Shown here: piece by piece, positions 37,083-47,359 of the stretch
How positions within the stretch are numbered: the first letter of the stretch is position 1
Layout: each line of letters begins with the position of its first letter
From: Corynebacterium epidermidicanis
GTDB taxonomy: Bacteria > Actinomycetota > Actinomycetes > Mycobacteriales > Mycobacteriaceae
Length of the DNA stretch: 64,000 bases
Reading direction: 5' to 3'
Assembly: GCF_001021025.1 (NCBI RefSeq)
Contig: NZ_CP011541.1
Span: forward strand, 2,108,001 to 2,172,000
Translations under genes and position numbers: made by a program
The notes under the pieces: generated by a model
What the model saw: the letters and a program-made list of their open reading frames with translations, nothing else
What the model was told of the DNA's origin: nothing
Databases searched by the model: none

Positions 37083-39239
37083 TTAAAGCTGGCAGCTCAC
37101 GCAACCCTGCACTTCGGTGCCTTCGAGCGCGGTTTGGCGCAGGCGGATGTAGTAAATCGTCTTAATGCCCTTGCGCCAAGCGTAGATCTGGGCACGGTTG
37201 ATGTCGCGGGTGGTGGCGGTGTCCTTGAAGAACAGCGTCAGCGACAGGCCCTGGTCGACGTACTTGGTGGCCACAGCGTAGGTGTCAATGACCTTTTCGA
37301 AGCCGATTTCGTAGGCATCCTCGTAGTATTCGAGGTTGTCGTTCGTCATGAACGGCGCTGGGTAGTAGACGCGGCCGATCTTGCCTTCCTTGCGGATCTC
37401 GATGCGAGACGCGATCGGGTGGATCGAGGAAGTGGAGTGGTTGATGTAGGAAATTGAGCCCGTTGGTGGCACTGCCTGCAGGTTCCGGTTGAACAGGCCG
37501 TGCTTCATGACCTCAGCCTTGAGTTCCTCCCATTCCTGCTCCGTCGGGGTATGGATGCTGGAGTTAGCGAAAAGTTCTTTCACGCGGTCGGTCTGCGGAG
37601 CCATTTCGACTACCTTGAAGTCGTCGAAGTAGCTACCGTCGGCGTACTTGGAATCCTCGAAGCCTTGGAACTTCTGGCCACGCTCCTTAGCGATCTTGTT
37701 GGACGCCTTGAGCGCCTCAAAGAGAACCGCAGCGAAGTAGGCGTTGGTGAAGTCGAGGCCTTCTTCAGAACCGTAATGGATACGTTCGCGGCCGAGGTAA
37801 CCGTGCAGGTTCATCTGACCGAGGCCGATGGCATGTGCTGCATCATTGCCCTTCTTGATGGACGGCACCGAGTCGATCGAGGTCTGCTCAGAGACAGCCG
37901 TGAGGCCCCGGATTGCGGTTTCGATAGTCTTGCTGAAATCCGGGGAGTCCATCGCCATAGCGATGTTGAGGGAGCCCAAGTTGCAGGAAATGTCTTCGCC
38001 GATCTCATCGTAGGAAAGATCCGCATTGAAAGTAGACGGCGTGGAAATCTGCAGGATCTCCGAGCACAGGTTGGAGTGAGTGATGCGGCCCTTGATCGGG
38101 TTCGCAGCGTTCACGGTGTCCTCAAACATAATGTATGGGTAGCCGGATTCGAATTGGATCTCAGCCAGGGTCTGGAAGAACGCGCGAGCGTTGATCTTGG
38201 TCTTCCGGATACGCCCGTCTTCCACCATCTCGTCGTAGTGCTCGGAGATTGGCACATCGGCGAACGGCTTCCCATAGACGCGCTCGACGTCGTATGGCGA
38301 GAAGAGGTACATGTCATCGTTCTTCTTCGCCAGCTCGAATGTGATGTCCGGAATGACCACGCCGAGCGAGAGGGTCTTGATACGGATCTTCTCGTCCGCA
38401 TTTTCGCGCTTGGTGTCCAGGAACTTCATGATGTCCGGATGGTGCGCGTGCAGGTACACGGCACCGGCGCCTTGGCGGGCACCCAGCTGGTTAGCGTAGG
38501 AGAAGGAATCCTCCAACAGCTTCATGACTGGAATGACGCCGGAAGACTGGTTTTCAATCTTCTTAATCGGTGCGCCAGCCTCACGAAGGTTTGAGAGCAG
38601 TAGAGCCACGCCACCGCCCCGCTTGGACAGCTGTAGCGCAGAGTTAATGGAACGACCGATGGACTCCATGTTGTCCTCGATACGCAGCAGGAAACAGGAA
38701 ACCGGCTCTCCACGCTGAGCTTTGCCGGAGTTAAGGAAGGTAGGCGTCGCCGGTTGGAAGCGCCCGGACATGATTTCGTCCACCAGGTTCTCTGCGAGGG
38801 TGCGATCCCCGTCAGCTAAGGTCAGCGCCACCATGCACACCCGATCCTCAAAGCGCTCGAGGTAGCGCTTCCCGTCGAAGGTCTTCAAGGTGTAGGAGGT
38901 GTAGTACTTGTATGCGCCTAGGAAGGTTGTAAACCGGAATTTCACCGCATACGCGCGCTTGAACAGCGACTTTACAAAAGCGAAGTCGTACTTCTCCAGG
39001 ACTTCCGCTTCGTAGTAGTGGTTTTCCAGGAGGTAGTTGAGCTTTTCCTCCAAGTTATGGAAGAACACCGTGTTCTGGTTGACGTGCTGCAAGAAGAATT
39101 GACGGGCTGCGGCACGATCCTTGTCGAACTGGATCTGGCCATTTTCGTCATAAAGGTTCAGCAAGGCATTGAGCGCGTGGTAGTCCAGCTGATCGGCGGC
39201 GGCCATGGGATCCTTCAAAGAATCGTTGACGAGACTCAC
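37083..39239 (-). CDS. nrdE: Class Ib ribonucleoside-diphosphate reductase alpha subunit
   Basis: A 718-residue catalytic subunit. Active-site residues are in NLCSEI (the N-x-C-x-E triad) and [13 protein letters not shown]; the C-terminal redox pair is GCVSCQL, reduced by NrdH. No N-terminal ATP cone is seen, as expected for class Ib. It reduces ribonucleotides to deoxyribonucleotides with NrdF. It is the last gene after nrdH and nrdI on the minus strand. Confidence 0.96.
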   Translation of the reverse strand: MSLVNDSLKDPMAAADQLDYHALNALLNLYDENGQIQFDKDRAAARQFFLQHVNQNTVFFHNLEEKLNYLLENHYYEAEVLEKYDFAFVKSLFKRAYAVKFRFTTFLGAYKYYTSYTLKTFDGKRYLERFEDRVCMVALTLADGDRTLAENLVDEIMSGRFQPATPTFLNSGKAQRGEPVSCFLLRIEDNMESIGRSINSALQLSKRGGGVALLLSNLREAGAPIKKIENQSSGVIPVMKLLEDSFSYANQLGARQGAGAVYLHAHHPDIMKFLDTKRENADEKIRIKTLSLGVVIPDITFELAKKNDDMYLFSPYDVERVYGKPFADVPISEHYDEMVEDGRIRKTKINARAFFQTLAEIQFESGYPYIMFEDTVNAANPIKGRITHSNLCSEILQISTPSTFNADLSYDEIGEDISCNLGSLNIAMAMDSPDFSKTIETAIRGLTAVSEQTSIDSVPSIKKGNDAAHAIGLGQMNLHGYLGRERIHYGSEEGLDFTNAYFAAVLFEALKASNKIAKERGQKFQGFEDSKYADGSYFDDFKVVEMAPQTDRVKELFANSSIHTPTEQEWEELKAEVMKHGLFNRNLQAVPPTGSISYINHSTSSIHPIASRIEIRKEGKIGRVYYPAPFMTNDNLEYYEDAYEIGFEKVIDTYAVATKYVDQGLSLTLFFKDTATTRDINRAQIYAWRKGIKTIYYIRLRQTALEGTEVQGCVSCQL

Positions 39240-39307
39240 GGGGTTTAGGTTCCTTTAACTAGGTTGGCTTGTGGTTGGTAACAGGTTCGAGACTAGCCGG
39301 TTGGCGG

Positions 39308-39745
39308 TCAGGCTGTCTGGCGGGGGCTCAATCCCAGCGCATGGGCGTTGTCGAGCAGCCCCTGTCGGAGGATCCGGACATCTTCTTCATTGCCCATCAA
39401 CTCAAAACGATAGACATAAGGCACGTTGCATTTCTTGGAAATAACATCACCCGCGGTGCCAAAATCAGCACCAAAATTAGAGTTTCCACCCGCCACGACT
39501 GCTTTGATAAAGCTCCGGTTGTGCGGGTCGTTAAGGAATCTAATCACCTGAACTGGGACCGGCTTAGGCGGCCGACCGCTCAAGGACACACCGCCCCCGT
39601 AGGTCGGACAAACAAGCACATAGGGTTCGTTGACCTTGATGGGTTCGACGCCTTTGTGAAGCGGTATCCGCTTCGATGGCAGGCCGAGCTTCTCGACGAA
39701 GCGGTGGGTATTACCGGTGGCGGAGGAAAAGTACACAATCAACAT
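39308..39745 (-). CDS. nrdI: Flavodoxin-like NrdI, class Ib reductase activator
   Basis: A 145-residue flavodoxin-like protein starting [20 protein letters not shown], with the FMN phosphate loop [10 protein letters not shown] and the segment [13 protein letters not shown]. It supplies oxidant to build the Mn-tyrosyl radical of NrdF. It lies between nrdH and nrdE. Confidence 0.94.
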   Translation of the reverse strand: MLIVYFSSATGNTHRFVEKLGLPSKRIPLHKGVEPIKVNEPYVLVCPTYGGGVSLSGRPPKPVPVQVIRFLNDPHNRSFIKAVVAGGNSNFGADFGTAGDVISKKCNVPYVYRFELMGNEEDVRILRQGLLDNAHALGLSPRQTA

Positions 39746-39795
39746 GGATGCTCACTTGCCTAACAGCACTGCTACTTAACGGAAATAAACAAAGA

Positions 39796-39820
39796 CCGCT
39801 CCGTGGTATTCCCGGAGCGG
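39796..39820 (-). terminator. Terminator-like hairpin between nrdH and nrdI
   Basis: CCGCTCCG pairs with CGGAGCGG over a 9-base loop, followed on the minus strand by TCTTTGTTTATTT. It lies inside the nrdH-nrdI-nrdE transcription unit and could act as an attenuator that gives more NrdH than NrdI/NrdE. Confidence 0.6.
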
Positions 39821-39940
39821 CTTCGAATTGGCTATCTGCCTGGACTGACGAGGGTGCAACTTAACTGCTATGCCCACACCCCGGATCTCGGTGTCAATCC
39901 ATGCGTCGCTGCCTAGGGCAATTCGAGGTTAATTTCAGTT

Positions 39941-40174
39941 TTAGGCAACTTCCGCAGCGAGGCTGCGGATACGCTCGGGGCGGAAACCGGACCAGTGCTC
40001 GCCGTTGGCCTCGACAACTGGTGCCTGCAGGTACCCCAGAGCCATCACGTAGTCGCGAGCTTCGTCATCCATGCTGATATCAACGAGGTTGTATTCCAGT
40101 CCAGCACGATCAAGAGCTTTCTTGGTAGCGGTGCACTGGACGCAGGCTGGCTTGCTGTAAACGGTGATTGCCAT
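39941..40174 (-). CDS. nrdH: Glutaredoxin-like NrdH redoxin
   Basis: A 77-residue electron donor for NrdE. The redox motif is CVQC (residues 11-14) and the C-terminal signature WSGFRPERI marks NrdH, which is reduced by thioredoxin reductase rather than glutathione. It is first in the nrdHIE unit; tandem NrdR boxes lie about 160 bp upstream. Confidence 0.95.
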   Translation of the reverse strand: MAITVYSKPACVQCTATKKALDRAGLEYNLVDISMDDEARDYVMALGYLQAPVVEANGEHWSGFRPERIRSLAAEVA

Positions 40175-40330
40175 GAGAGATCCTCTTTAAATTTCTATAC
40201 GGGTGTCCTACAAGCCCGAGGGCTAAGTTTTTCGCGCCGACCGGTGCATGCAGACAGCTCACTTAAGAATCTGCGTGCCGGAAGTGAAGTACCAAAACTC
40301 TTTCGATCTCCACGCTGGCGACAAGAAACA

Positions 40331-40346
40331 ACACTAGACGTTGTGG
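40331..40346. promoter_or_regulatory. NrdR box candidate 1 upstream of nrdH
   Basis: ACACTAGACGTTGTGG is close to the NrdR palindrome acaCwATATwGtgt. Its centre is 32 bp from that of a second, stronger box at 40363-40378, three helical turns away, as usual for NrdR pairs. Confidence 0.6.
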
Positions 40347-40362
40347 TCAAAAAGTGCAACGG

Positions 40363-40378
40363 ATACTATATATAGTAG
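40363..40378. promoter_or_regulatory. NrdR box candidate 2 upstream of nrdH
   Basis: ATACTATATATAGTAG contains the perfect palindrome ACTATATATAGT and matches the NrdR consensus well. NrdR represses class Ib reductase genes in C. glutamicum. Confidence 0.72.
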
Positions 40379-40637
40379 TTACATCGACGAAATTCGCAGG
40401 ATGTCAGCTCGACACAGCACTACATGTTGCGCCCCGACAACTACGGAATTACATCGTTGTAGCCTGCACTGGTTACACGCTTGGCATTTCACCAGCTCGC
40501 CTGCCAAGAACGTTACCGTTTTGTTACAAACCTGGGCGAAGTCTCGCGACTTCCCATCCTACGAACCAAAACGACGCCCCCGCCCGCCACCGCCTTAGGC
40601 TGACGACGAAAGGGAGCGTCGAAAAGCATGCCGCAAT

Positions 40638-42797
40638 TTAGCCTAGCTTTGGCAAGCGCAGACCAAATCGGGCCAGGAATTCATTGACCACGTTCTGGTA
40701 TCGCATAGCCAGGCCAGCAACGATGCTTAACACCGAGAACAAGGCAGCCACGGCCGTCATTACCTTTGCCGGTCCAGAGGAAGTTAGTGCGGAGGATCCC
40801 GCCGCAGGCGCTGGCTTGTTGTCAGCTACACGAGCCGTCAACCATTCTTCTGGGGCAAGTGGGCGATCGACGAAGCGAGACTCGCCAATCTTGCCAAAGA
40901 AGCCCGTGCTCAGCATGTCCGCATAGGTCGAGCCACCCATGATCCAAGTCTTGCCCGGGACTGCCGCAATGCCGTGCGGCCCGTACGCGTTGCGTAGGAC
41001 AGGGGCGCCATTAACGTACATCGTCACCGAGCCGGTGCCACCATCGGCCGGGATTCCCGTATCGACAACCGCGACGTGCAGCCACTGCCCCGCAGGTACG
41101 TCCGAGCTCCACAGGGATTGCCCCTCCATCGGCTGGTTGTTTTCCGCAAACGCCCACTGCAACTCTCGCAGGCTCGAGACCGCACCGGCCGCAGGTGGCT
41201 CCTCCAGATCAGAATCGGTAGCCAGGTTCGGCAGGTCTTTGCGCTGCCCGAATCGGGAAATGAAGCCCATCCAGTGGTTATCGGGACCGAACCGCTCATC
41301 GATCTTGATAAACGTTTCGTATGTGTATCCCTTATCGAAGGTCTGCGCATTAATCGGCGCATCCCTGTCCGTCTCGAAGTAAGTAAACAGATGCTTGGCC
41401 GCTGGATCAAAGCTTATCGACGCCGGCAACGAAGATTCCTTCGCCGAATCACTATCAAAGCGCGCGCTTCCGCCGGTGCTGTGCATCGTCATGTCATTGC
41501 CGTTGCCGGTGATATCGGTGAATTTCACGCTGCCGTCCGCATTTTGGGTTGGACGCCAGTGCGCAAGAGTGCCGTCCACCTTCGGATAGTCCGACTCGCC
41601 CTGTGGCGCTGGCCGGACCATCTCCGCAGCTGGAGTGAAGGTGCTGGTGATGTGATCGCGAAGGGAGGCCGTCGCGGACGTCCGCTCCCCCTGCGGGTGA
41701 AAATCTGCACCGATGGCCGCGAATCGCTGTGCGAAGTCGAAGTCATAGGTGTAGGTAGATCCCGGATTGTCCATGAGTGCTTCATCAAACGTGGTCAATC
41801 GGTTTTGTGGCTTCTGCAGCACCCACGGAGAAAAGGACGTCTGGGAGATTTGATTGTGCGTGAAGTCAAACTCTACGAGCGCCATCTCGCCATTTCCACC
41901 CTGGTACGCCATTTGGTAGTCGATGAGCTGCTGGAAGACCGGCAAACCGGCAGCATTCTTCAACACGCGGTTCGTCGCGCCATGATGATGGCCGTTGTAC
42001 GTCAAAAAGACCTGCGGATTGTTGTTGATGAGACGATCCCAGAGCTTTTCGCCGAACGGAGTGGAAAGCGGATCGCCGGAGGCGTCGATGTTGATGATCT
42101 GGTGAGAAGTCAGGATAGTCGGCACGTTGGGATTAGCCTCCAAAACCCCTTCCGCCCACTGGATTTCTTCGTCGCCAGCCTCCCACGGCAGGTTCACGCT
42201 CATCATCGGCACGCCGGCAACTGCAAACTTGTGTGCATTCGACAGTCCCGATGGGCTTGCAGCCTGAAAAGTCGAGGACTTCGCTTGACGAGACACCGGG
42301 AAATTTTGCTGATAGCTGCCAAACATGTCCACTGGGGCCGCTGACCATGGATCACAGCTCAGGCAATCGTGGTTGCCGGGGATCACTGCGTAAGGGACAC
42401 CGGCGTCGTCAAGCTTGCCCATAGCCCGGGAAGCAACCGCCCACTGCCCTGGGTAGGTTACCTGGTCGACCACGTCACCTAGATGTTGCGTCATCGAGAT
42501 GCCCAAGTCATCCTGGTTTTCTACAATCCATTGGGTTTGCGCGTCGAATGGATTCGGCAGCGTAGGGAATTGCAGCGAATACTGATCATTTTCCGCCGCC
42601 CCGTACCGGGAGTAGAACTGGGTATCTGGAAGGATCGCCACCGTACCACGCGCACCCGGCCCGACATTGAGCTTCGCTGGATTGACCTTCGTCTCGGTGC
42701 TCGGTTGGAGTGGAGCCGGTTCTACGGCCTGGGCAGTGCCAGCAAACGGCACCGCGATCGCGCTCAACAGCGCAAGAATTCTAGTTTTAGTTTTCAC
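40638..42797 (-). CDS. Secreted, membrane-anchored metallophosphoesterase with LamG-like domain
   Basis: A 719-residue surface protein. A signal peptide (KTKTRILALLSAIAVPFAGT) ends at AQA. A calcineurin-type phosphoesterase domain follows with metal motifs LPDTQFYSR, QHLGDVVDQ, IPGNHDCLSC and YNGHHHGA. Residues ~430-640 resemble a concanavalin/LamG-type domain (HVAVVDTG, SVTMYVNGAPV), and a C-terminal helix (AVAALFSVLSIVAGLAMRYQ) anchors it. GTG at 42797 is the likely start; a GTG two codons upstream is possible. The substrate is unknown; nucleotide or phosphodiester hydrolysis at the cell surface is inferred. Confidence 0.84.
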   Translation of the reverse strand: MKTKTRILALLSAIAVPFAGTAQAVEPAPLQPSTETKVNPAKLNVGPGARGTVAILPDTQFYSRYGAAENDQYSLQFPTLPNPFDAQTQWIVENQDDLGISMTQHLGDVVDQVTYPGQWAVASRAMGKLDDAGVPYAVIPGNHDCLSCDPWSAAPVDMFGSYQQNFPVSRQAKSSTFQAASPSGLSNAHKFAVAGVPMMSVNLPWEAGDEEIQWAEGVLEANPNVPTILTSHQIINIDASGDPLSTPFGEKLWDRLINNNPQVFLTYNGHHHGATNRVLKNAAGLPVFQQLIDYQMAYQGGNGEMALVEFDFTHNQISQTSFSPWVLQKPQNRLTTFDEALMDNPGSTYTYDFDFAQRFAAIGADFHPQGERTSATASLRDHITSTFTPAAEMVRPAPQGESDYPKVDGTLAHWRPTQNADGSVKFTDITGNGNDMTMHSTGGSARFDSDSAKESSLPASISFDPAAKHLFTYFETDRDAPINAQTFDKGYTYETFIKIDERFGPDNHWMGFISRFGQRKDLPNLATDSDLEEPPAAGAVSSLRELQWAFAENNQPMEGQSLWSSDVPAGQWLHVAVVDTGIPADGGTGSVTMYVNGAPVLRNAYGPHGIAAVPGKTWIMGGSTYADMLSTGFFGKIGESRFVDRPLAPEEWLTARVADNKPAPAAGSSALTSSGPAKVMTAVAALFSVLSIVAGLAMRYQNVVNEFLARFGLRLPKLG

Positions 42798-43072
42798 AAT
42801 CACCAGAATGTACGAGAAAGAAATTAATCGCGGGACGCTAAAAAATTGCGCGCACATAAATTATTGGTTAACGGCGCAATAATTCAGGACGAGTGCGCAA
42901 GTTTTGCCAGTATAAGCACTAAATTTGCCGGTATTGGGGAGATGAACTGCGCTCGATCGAAGGACTAATCTAGCACCATTGCTACCATCTTGGGGGGTGT
43001 GGCGGTGTCCTACTCGAAGCGTCAAAAAACGGACGCAATCCTCCAGGGGCAGCTCGACCTAACAGATGCGCA

Positions 43073-43334
43073 GGTTAAGTAAAGAAAAGTGTGTCTCGTC
43101 GGCGTGTCGTCGGCTGTGCGGGTGTGCTGCGCAAGTGCTATGTCGTCGCCTCGGCGTAGTCCGACTACGTAGAACAGCGTTTTTTAATGAAATAAATCCC
43201 ACAGCGGTAGTCCGACTACACCGAAGCGACGACATCGAGCGAGCTACGGCCCCCAGACCACAATAAAATACTGCCTTCAGGCCCACAACGCTGCGGAAAA
43301 CACGCAGCAGAGACACACTTTTCTTTACTTAACC
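43073..43334 (-). mobile_element. MITE-like element, copy 1
   Basis: A 262-bp non-coding element bounded by ~25-bp inverted repeats beginning GGTTAAGTAAAGAAAAGTG. It is inverted relative to copies 2 and 3. Short flanks CAGATGCGCAG and CAGATGTGCAG lie just outside it and look like a target duplication with one change. No transposase is encoded; a matching autonomous element was not found in the window. Confidence 0.78.
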
Positions 43335-43402
43335 CAGATGTGCAGCCCCAAAAAGGTGCGAGCCGACCCCCGCACACGACCGGCAGCACCCCGGCAGCGC
43401 AA

Positions 43403-43438
43403 AAACCACCTAACCCATTTTCACGGGGTAGGTGGTTT
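43403..43438 (-). terminator. Terminator after rpmJ
   Basis: AAACCACCTACCCC pairs with GGGTTAGGTGGTTT on the minus strand, followed by TTTGC. Confidence 0.8.
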
Positions 43439-43455
43439 CGACCTAAGAGCTTGAA

Positions 43456-43578
43456 TCAGCCCTGACGAGCCTTGAAACGTGGCTCTTTCTTGTTGATCAC
43501 GTAGACTTTGCCACGGCGACGCACAACCTGGGCGCCCGGCTTGTTCTTCAGCGACCGAAGGGATTTACGGACCTTCAT
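43456..43578 (-). CDS. rpmJ: 50S ribosomal protein L36 (40-residue, Cys-poor type)
   Basis: A 40-residue basic protein starting [19 protein letters not shown] and ending [14 protein letters not shown]. It lacks the four zinc ligands of the canonical L36, so it is the zinc-independent paralogue form that can replace the zinc form when zinc is scarce. An AAAGGAG site precedes the ATG. Too short for most gene finders; the sequence and its own terminator support it. Confidence 0.92.
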   Translation of the reverse strand: MKVRKSLRSLKNKPGAQVVRRRGKVYVINKKEPRFKARQG

Positions 43579-43761
43579 TCGGGCGCTCCTTTCTTTAATG
43601 CGCGATTGTTAGAAACTCGCCCGCGGGATTGCGGCAAGTTTTCAAAGACTCGGGAACAGATTGTCCCCAGTCATGACACGAACAACTATGTTAACCGATA
43701 GCCGTGATTTCTCCAAAACCCTACCCACCCCACACAATTTGTAGGGTCAGCGCCGCTGCGA

Positions 43762-45114
43762 CTAGTAGCGCGCTTCGGCCCGACGCTTCATCTCCGCAGC
43801 TACATCATCTAGAGAGCGGTCGGTGGTTTCTGGCACGTTGGCGCGAACAAACACCAACGCCATCCCACCCAAAACTGCGAAAACCAAAAACGACAATGAA
43901 CCGCCAATAGCCTCAACCATCGGCAGGAAGCCCTGCGCGACCAACCAGTTAGCCACCCACAGCCCCAGCCCGGCGATTCCCATCCCCAGTCCGCGCGCCG
44001 CTGGCGGAACCAGCTCCGAGAGCAGCAGCCACGTCGTGAGGGACACGGCCGCTTGTTGGAACGCAATGAATGTCGCCATTAAGACCAATACAAGAGCAGA
44101 AATGCGAGTATCAGCCTCGGCAAACTTGTAGGCCACGGACAGCAGCACCAACGAAGTCGATGTGCCAACTAACCCGATAGTCAGCAGCCGACGTCGACCA
44201 ATGCGATCCACAAGGAGCATGCCAATCCAGCACGAAATCACCGACACCGTGCCAATGATGATCGACGTATAGACCGCATTCTCCGTGGAAATCCCCACCA
44301 AATTCATCATCTTCGGCGCGAAGTAGACGATGGCATTCACGCCGGTCACCTGTTGCGTCACGCCCACGCACACCGCAATCAGCACCGTCCGCCTAATCCA
44401 CGGCACCCGCAGGGCTTGCCGTTCCGCTGCCCGCACCTCGCGCGAGCTTATCGACGCCCCCTCGTCCGCACCCATAGCGATGCTCAGGCGTGCAGCCACT
44501 CGGGAGGCGTCGTCAAAGCGACCGCGTCGTCGCAACCATACCGGGGAATCCGGCAACGCGACCATGCCAATTGCCAACATCGCCCCGGGGACAGCCGCCA
44601 AGCCCAACATCAGGCGCCAGCTGCCAGTGTGCGCCAACGCTGAGTTAGTCAGGAAGGCCACTAGCTGTCCGACCACGATCATCAACGTATTGAGGGACAC
44701 CAATCGCCCGCGTACGTCAGCCGGCACCATCTCAGAGATATACATCGGCACCACGATGGACACCATGCCCACGGCCAATCCCAGCACAGTACGCGATGCC
44801 CCCAGCGACAGCACGTCGGCCGCGAGAGCACAAGCGATGGATCCACCAACGAAAATCAGGCCACCCAGGATGAGTGTCAAACGTCGGCCGATCGCATCAG
44901 CGACACGCCCACCAGTGAGCGCACCAATCGCTGCGCCCACCAGCAGCATCGACGTCACCGCACCTTCCTGCGCCGCCGACAGGGTGAATTCATTCTCGAT
45001 GTAGAGCAGCGCTCCCGACATCACTCCGGTGTCATAGCCAAACAGCAGGCCACCAAGGGCGGATATTGCAGCTACCCAGCGGGCATAGCTTTTCGACGTT
45101 TCATTAGTTACCAC
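43762..45114 (-). CDS. MFS sugar/inositol transporter (IolT-like)
   Basis: A 450-residue major facilitator of the sugar porter family with 12 transmembrane helices. Signatures are [30 protein letters not shown] between helices 2 and 3, [12 protein letters not shown] in the central loop, [19 protein letters not shown] in helix 7, and [10 protein letters not shown] near helix 10. Closest known types are inositol/hexose importers such as IolT; the substrate is not fixed by sequence. Confidence 0.88.
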   Translation of the reverse strand: MVTNETSKSYARWVAAISALGGLLFGYDTGVMSGALLYIENEFTLSAAQEGAVTSMLLVGAAIGALTGGRVADAIGRRLTLILGGLIFVGGSIACALAADVLSLGASRTVLGLAVGMVSIVVPMYISEMVPADVRGRLVSLNTLMIVVGQLVAFLTNSALAHTGSWRLMLGLAAVPGAMLAIGMVALPDSPVWLRRRGRFDDASRVAARLSIAMGADEGASISSREVRAAERQALRVPWIRRTVLIAVCVGVTQQVTGVNAIVYFAPKMMNLVGISTENAVYTSIIIGTVSVISCWIGMLLVDRIGRRRLLTIGLVGTSTSLVLLSVAYKFAEADTRISALVLVLMATFIAFQQAAVSLTTWLLLSELVPPAARGLGMGIAGLGLWVANWLVAQGFLPMVEAIGGSLSFLVFAVLGGMALVFVRANVPETTDRSLDDVAAEMKRRAEARY

Positions 45115-45149
45115 CCCGCCAACTCTGCCACTTCATTATGATCGGTGTC

Positions 45150-45992
45150 ATGTCTGAACACGCGACGTCTATACGCGAAACTATCGTAAAAGCCCTGCAT
45201 ACGAAGCCCTTTATCGATCCAGCAGAAGAAGTCGAAGCCCGGGTCAGCTTCCTCGCAGACTACCTGCGCACCACCGGACTGTCCGCCTATGTTCTCGGGA
45301 TCTCCGGAGGGCAGGACTCCACCTTGGCAGGGCGATTGGCGCAATTGGCCGTCGAGAAGCTGCGGGCCGAGGGGTACCAAGCGGAATTTTGGGCAGTACG
45401 ACTACCCCACGGTGTGCAAGCCGACGAGTCCGATGCCCAAGTTGCATTGGACTTCATCCGTGCCGATCACGAGGTGACAGTCAATATCGCTGCCTCGACC
45501 GCGGCGATGAGCACAGCAGTGGCCAATGCGTTCGAGATGGAACAGCTCGGCGACTTCAACAAAGGTAACGTCAAGGCCAGGATGCGAATGATCGCGCAGT
45601 ACGCCATTGCCGGGGAAAAGCGCGGGTTGGTAATCGGCAGCGATCATGCGTCGGAGAATGTCACTGGCTTCTTCACCAAATTTGGCGACGGCGGCGCCGA
45701 CATCCTCCCCCTATTCGGCCTGTCCAAGCGCCAAGGCGCCCAGATACTTGCCGAACTCGAAGCCCCGGAATCCACGTGGAAGAAGGTCCCGACTGCAGAT
45801 CTCGAGGAAAACAAACCGATGATCCCCGACGAACAAGCACTTGGAGTGACCTACCGGGAAATTGACGACTACGTCGAAGGAACCAAACCTGTGAGCGCCG
45901 AAGCGCAGGCAAAGATTGAGCGGCTATGGCTCATCGGGCGTCACAAGCGGACGACGCCAGTGACTCCGCAAGACACCTGGTGGCAGAGCTAG
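45150..45992 (+). CDS. nadE: NAD synthetase, ammonia-dependent
   Basis: A 280-residue N-type ATP pyrophosphatase. The PP-loop is [19 protein letters not shown] and the substrate region [20 protein letters not shown] is typical of NadE. No glutaminase domain is present. The ATG at 45150 is favoured; one four codons upstream is possible. It matches the C. glutamicum gene after nrdH and completes NAD salvage begun by pncB in the same window. Confidence 0.93.
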   Translation: MSEHATSIRETIVKALHTKPFIDPAEEVEARVSFLADYLRTTGLSAYVLGISGGQDSTLAGRLAQLAVEKLRAEGYQAEFWAVRLPHGVQADESDAQVALDFIRADHEVTVNIAASTAAMSTAVANAFEMEQLGDFNKGNVKARMRMIAQYAIAGEKRGLVIGSDHASENVTGFFTKFGDGGADILPLFGLSKRQGAQILAELEAPESTWKKVPTADLEENKPMIPDEQALGVTYREIDDYVEGTKPVSAEAQAKIERLWLIGRHKRTTPVTPQDTWWQS

Positions 45993-46012
45993 CCCTTCCC
46001 TCGATCGCCGAA

Positions 46013-46049
46013 TGCCTTCGAGATTGCGCCGGCAAAAGTGAGCAACCTC
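46013..46049. repeat. Palindromic intergenic repeat, partial copy C
   Basis: TGCCTTCGAGATTGC and GTGAGCAACCTCG resemble the arms of the repeat at 7808-7864 and 63178-63228. The right arm is cut at the start of MITE-like copy 2, so the MITE may have inserted into it. Confidence 0.5.
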
Positions 46050-46313
46050 GGGTTAAGTAAAGAAAAGTGTGTCTCTGCTGTGTGATTTCCGCAGCGTTGC
46101 GGGCCTGAGGCCAGTATTTGTTGTTGTCTGGGAGCGTTAGCTCGCTCGATGTCGTCCCTTCGGTGTAGTCGGACTACCGCTGTGGGATTTATTTCATTAA
46201 AAAAACGCTGCTCTACGTAGTCAGACTACGCCGAAGCGACGACATAGCACTCGTGCAGCACACCCGCACAGCCGGCAACACGCCGACCGGACACACTTTT
46301 CTCTACTTAGCCC
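46050..46313 (+). mobile_element. MITE-like element, copy 2
   Basis: A 264-bp element with the same terminal inverted repeats (GGGTTAAGTAAAGAAAAGTG at the left, with one or two changes at the right). It is in the same orientation as copy 3 and lies between nadE and tRNA-Ala. The internal arms with GTAGTCGGACTAC form a long imperfect hairpin. Confidence 0.8.
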
Positions 46314-46320
46314 AGAAAAG

Positions 46321-46352
46321 CCCCGAGACACCAACCGAATTGGCGCCTCGGG
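46321..46352 (-). terminator. Terminator after tRNA-Ala
   Basis: CCCGAG arms separated by about 20 bases, followed by CTTTTC on the minus strand just past the tRNA. Confidence 0.6.
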
Positions 46353-46364
46353 ACTTCAAAACTG

Positions 46365-46437
46365 TGGAGCTAACGGGACTCGAACCCGTGACCCCCACAC
46401 TGCCAGTGTGGTGCGCTACCAGCTGCGCCATAGCCCC
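46365..46437 (-). tRNA. tRNA-Ala (GGC)
   Basis: A 73-nt cloverleaf. Acceptor GGGGCTA pairs with TAGCTCC plus discriminator A. The anticodon loop reads CTGGCAG with anticodon GGC. The T arm GGGTTCGAGTCCC is canonical. No CCA is encoded. Confidence 0.95.
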
Positions 46438-46506
46438 TTAGAAACTGTTGATAAGATTACACTGCACAGCCAAATTTCTACAAATTGCCTGGTCAATGAG
46501 TAAAAC

Positions 46507-46555
46507 AAAGCACCCCCGAAACTGAGCCACTGGGCTTAAATCCGGGGGTGCCTTT
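46507..46555 (-). terminator. Terminator after the DsbA-like gene
   Basis: AAAGGCACCCCCG pairs with CGGGGGTGCTTT on the minus strand (one bulged base), followed by GTTTTAC. Confidence 0.82.
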
Positions 46556-46600
46556 GCTGCACCCTACCAACCGATGCCGGTCATCGTGCAGCTGGAAAGA

Positions 46601-47323
46601 TTACTTCTGAGAAGCTACGGCTACCCAGTTCTTGAGGTCGTCGATATCCTTGCCATCCTTGATGATGCGCGGCGAAGATACCTTGCCGGTTTCATCCTTG
46701 AGCTTCTTCTCATTGGCCGTGGAGACCTCGGTAAAGGCCTGGTGATCAGTAGCGGCCGCAATCTTTGCCACCGTGTCATCCGAAGCGCCTACCTGCTTGG
46801 CTGCCTTGGACAGATCCTCCATGCTCCACTTGGCGTAGATGTCCTTTTGCTTCTCGAGCAACAGCTTGCGGAAGTTCCAGTAGGTTTTCGCATTCTCGTT
46901 CTGCGCCACGATCAACGCTGCACCACCAGCGCGGTGCGAGTGGCCATCCTTGTTTTCGCCGTCGAGGAAGCTTAGGGTACGCACGTTGACGACAAGTTTG
47001 CCGTCGTCGATCGCCTTGAGCATGTCATTGTCGGTGGCCTCTGCCAGTTCTGCACAGTGCGGGCACGAGTAGTCTTCGTAAAGCTCGACACTCGGGGTGT
47101 CCGCAGTTGCCTTATCTCCCTTGAGCTCCACCGCATTGTTGGCAAAAGTGGCAGTCGCGTGGATGTCCTGAGTTTGGAAGCCTTCCACGATCTTGTCGGT
47201 CTTTGCATTTTTGCCGCTAATCGCAATGTAGCCGATCACGACGGCCGCGATGACCAGCACGGCCAGCAGCGCCCAGAGGAAGCCGTTGCTCTTTTCGTTT
47301 GGGTTCTTAATCTTGTTGCTCAC
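46601..47323 (-). CDS. Membrane-anchored DsbA-like thiol oxidoreductase
   Basis: A 240-residue protein. GTG at 47323 with AAGGCGAC before it is favoured over an upstream frame start. A cytoplasmic Asn/Lys-rich segment and one transmembrane helix (~17-38) lead to an extracytoplasmic thioredoxin-fold domain with the redox motif CPHC in YEDYSCPHCAEL and a C-terminal helical insert typical of DsbA. It probably catalyses disulfide bonds in exported proteins. The next gene downstream encodes a MauE/DoxX-type protein that could reoxidise it. Confidence 0.86.
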   Translation of the reverse strand: MSNKIKNPNEKSNGFLWALLAVLVIAAVVIGYIAISGKNAKTDKIVEGFQTQDIHATATFANNAVELKGDKATADTPSVELYEDYSCPHCAELAEATDNDMLKAIDDGKLVVNVRTLSFLDGENKDGHSHRAGGAALIVAQNENAKTYWNFRKLLLEKQKDIYAKWSMEDLSKAAKQVGASDDTVAKIAAATDHQAFTEVSTANEKKLKDETGKVSSPRIIKDGKDIDDLKNWVAVASQK

Positions 47324-47359
47324 TTGTCGCCTTACTAGTCGAATACATGTCAATGGCCG

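Larger units (their letters stand above)
40175..40637. other. nrdH upstream region
   Basis: Between nrdH and the metallophosphoesterase gene end. It holds the two NrdR-box candidates at 40331-40378 and a GC-rich tail near 40580-40610; no gene is seen. Confidence 0.6.
42798..43455. other. Intergenic region holding a MITE-like element
   Basis: No gene is seen. The metallophosphoesterase promoter region is AT-rich (42798-42950), then comes a MITE-like element (43073-43334) and the rpmJ terminator (43403-43438). Confidence 0.6.

Noticed and set aside
37500..38594. 364-codon plus-strand frame opposite nrdE
   Set aside because: Shadow of nrdE; composition unlike a real protein.
41076..42344. 422-codon plus-strand frame opposite the metallophosphoesterase gene
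   Set aside because: Arg-rich, no motif, and antisense to an intact enzyme with all metal motifs.
43059..43316. 85-codon frame in MITE-like copy 1 and the similar frame at 63709-63948
   Set aside because: The frames resemble each other only because the DNA is repeated; composition is Arg/Ser-rich, starts differ and no transposase motif is present.
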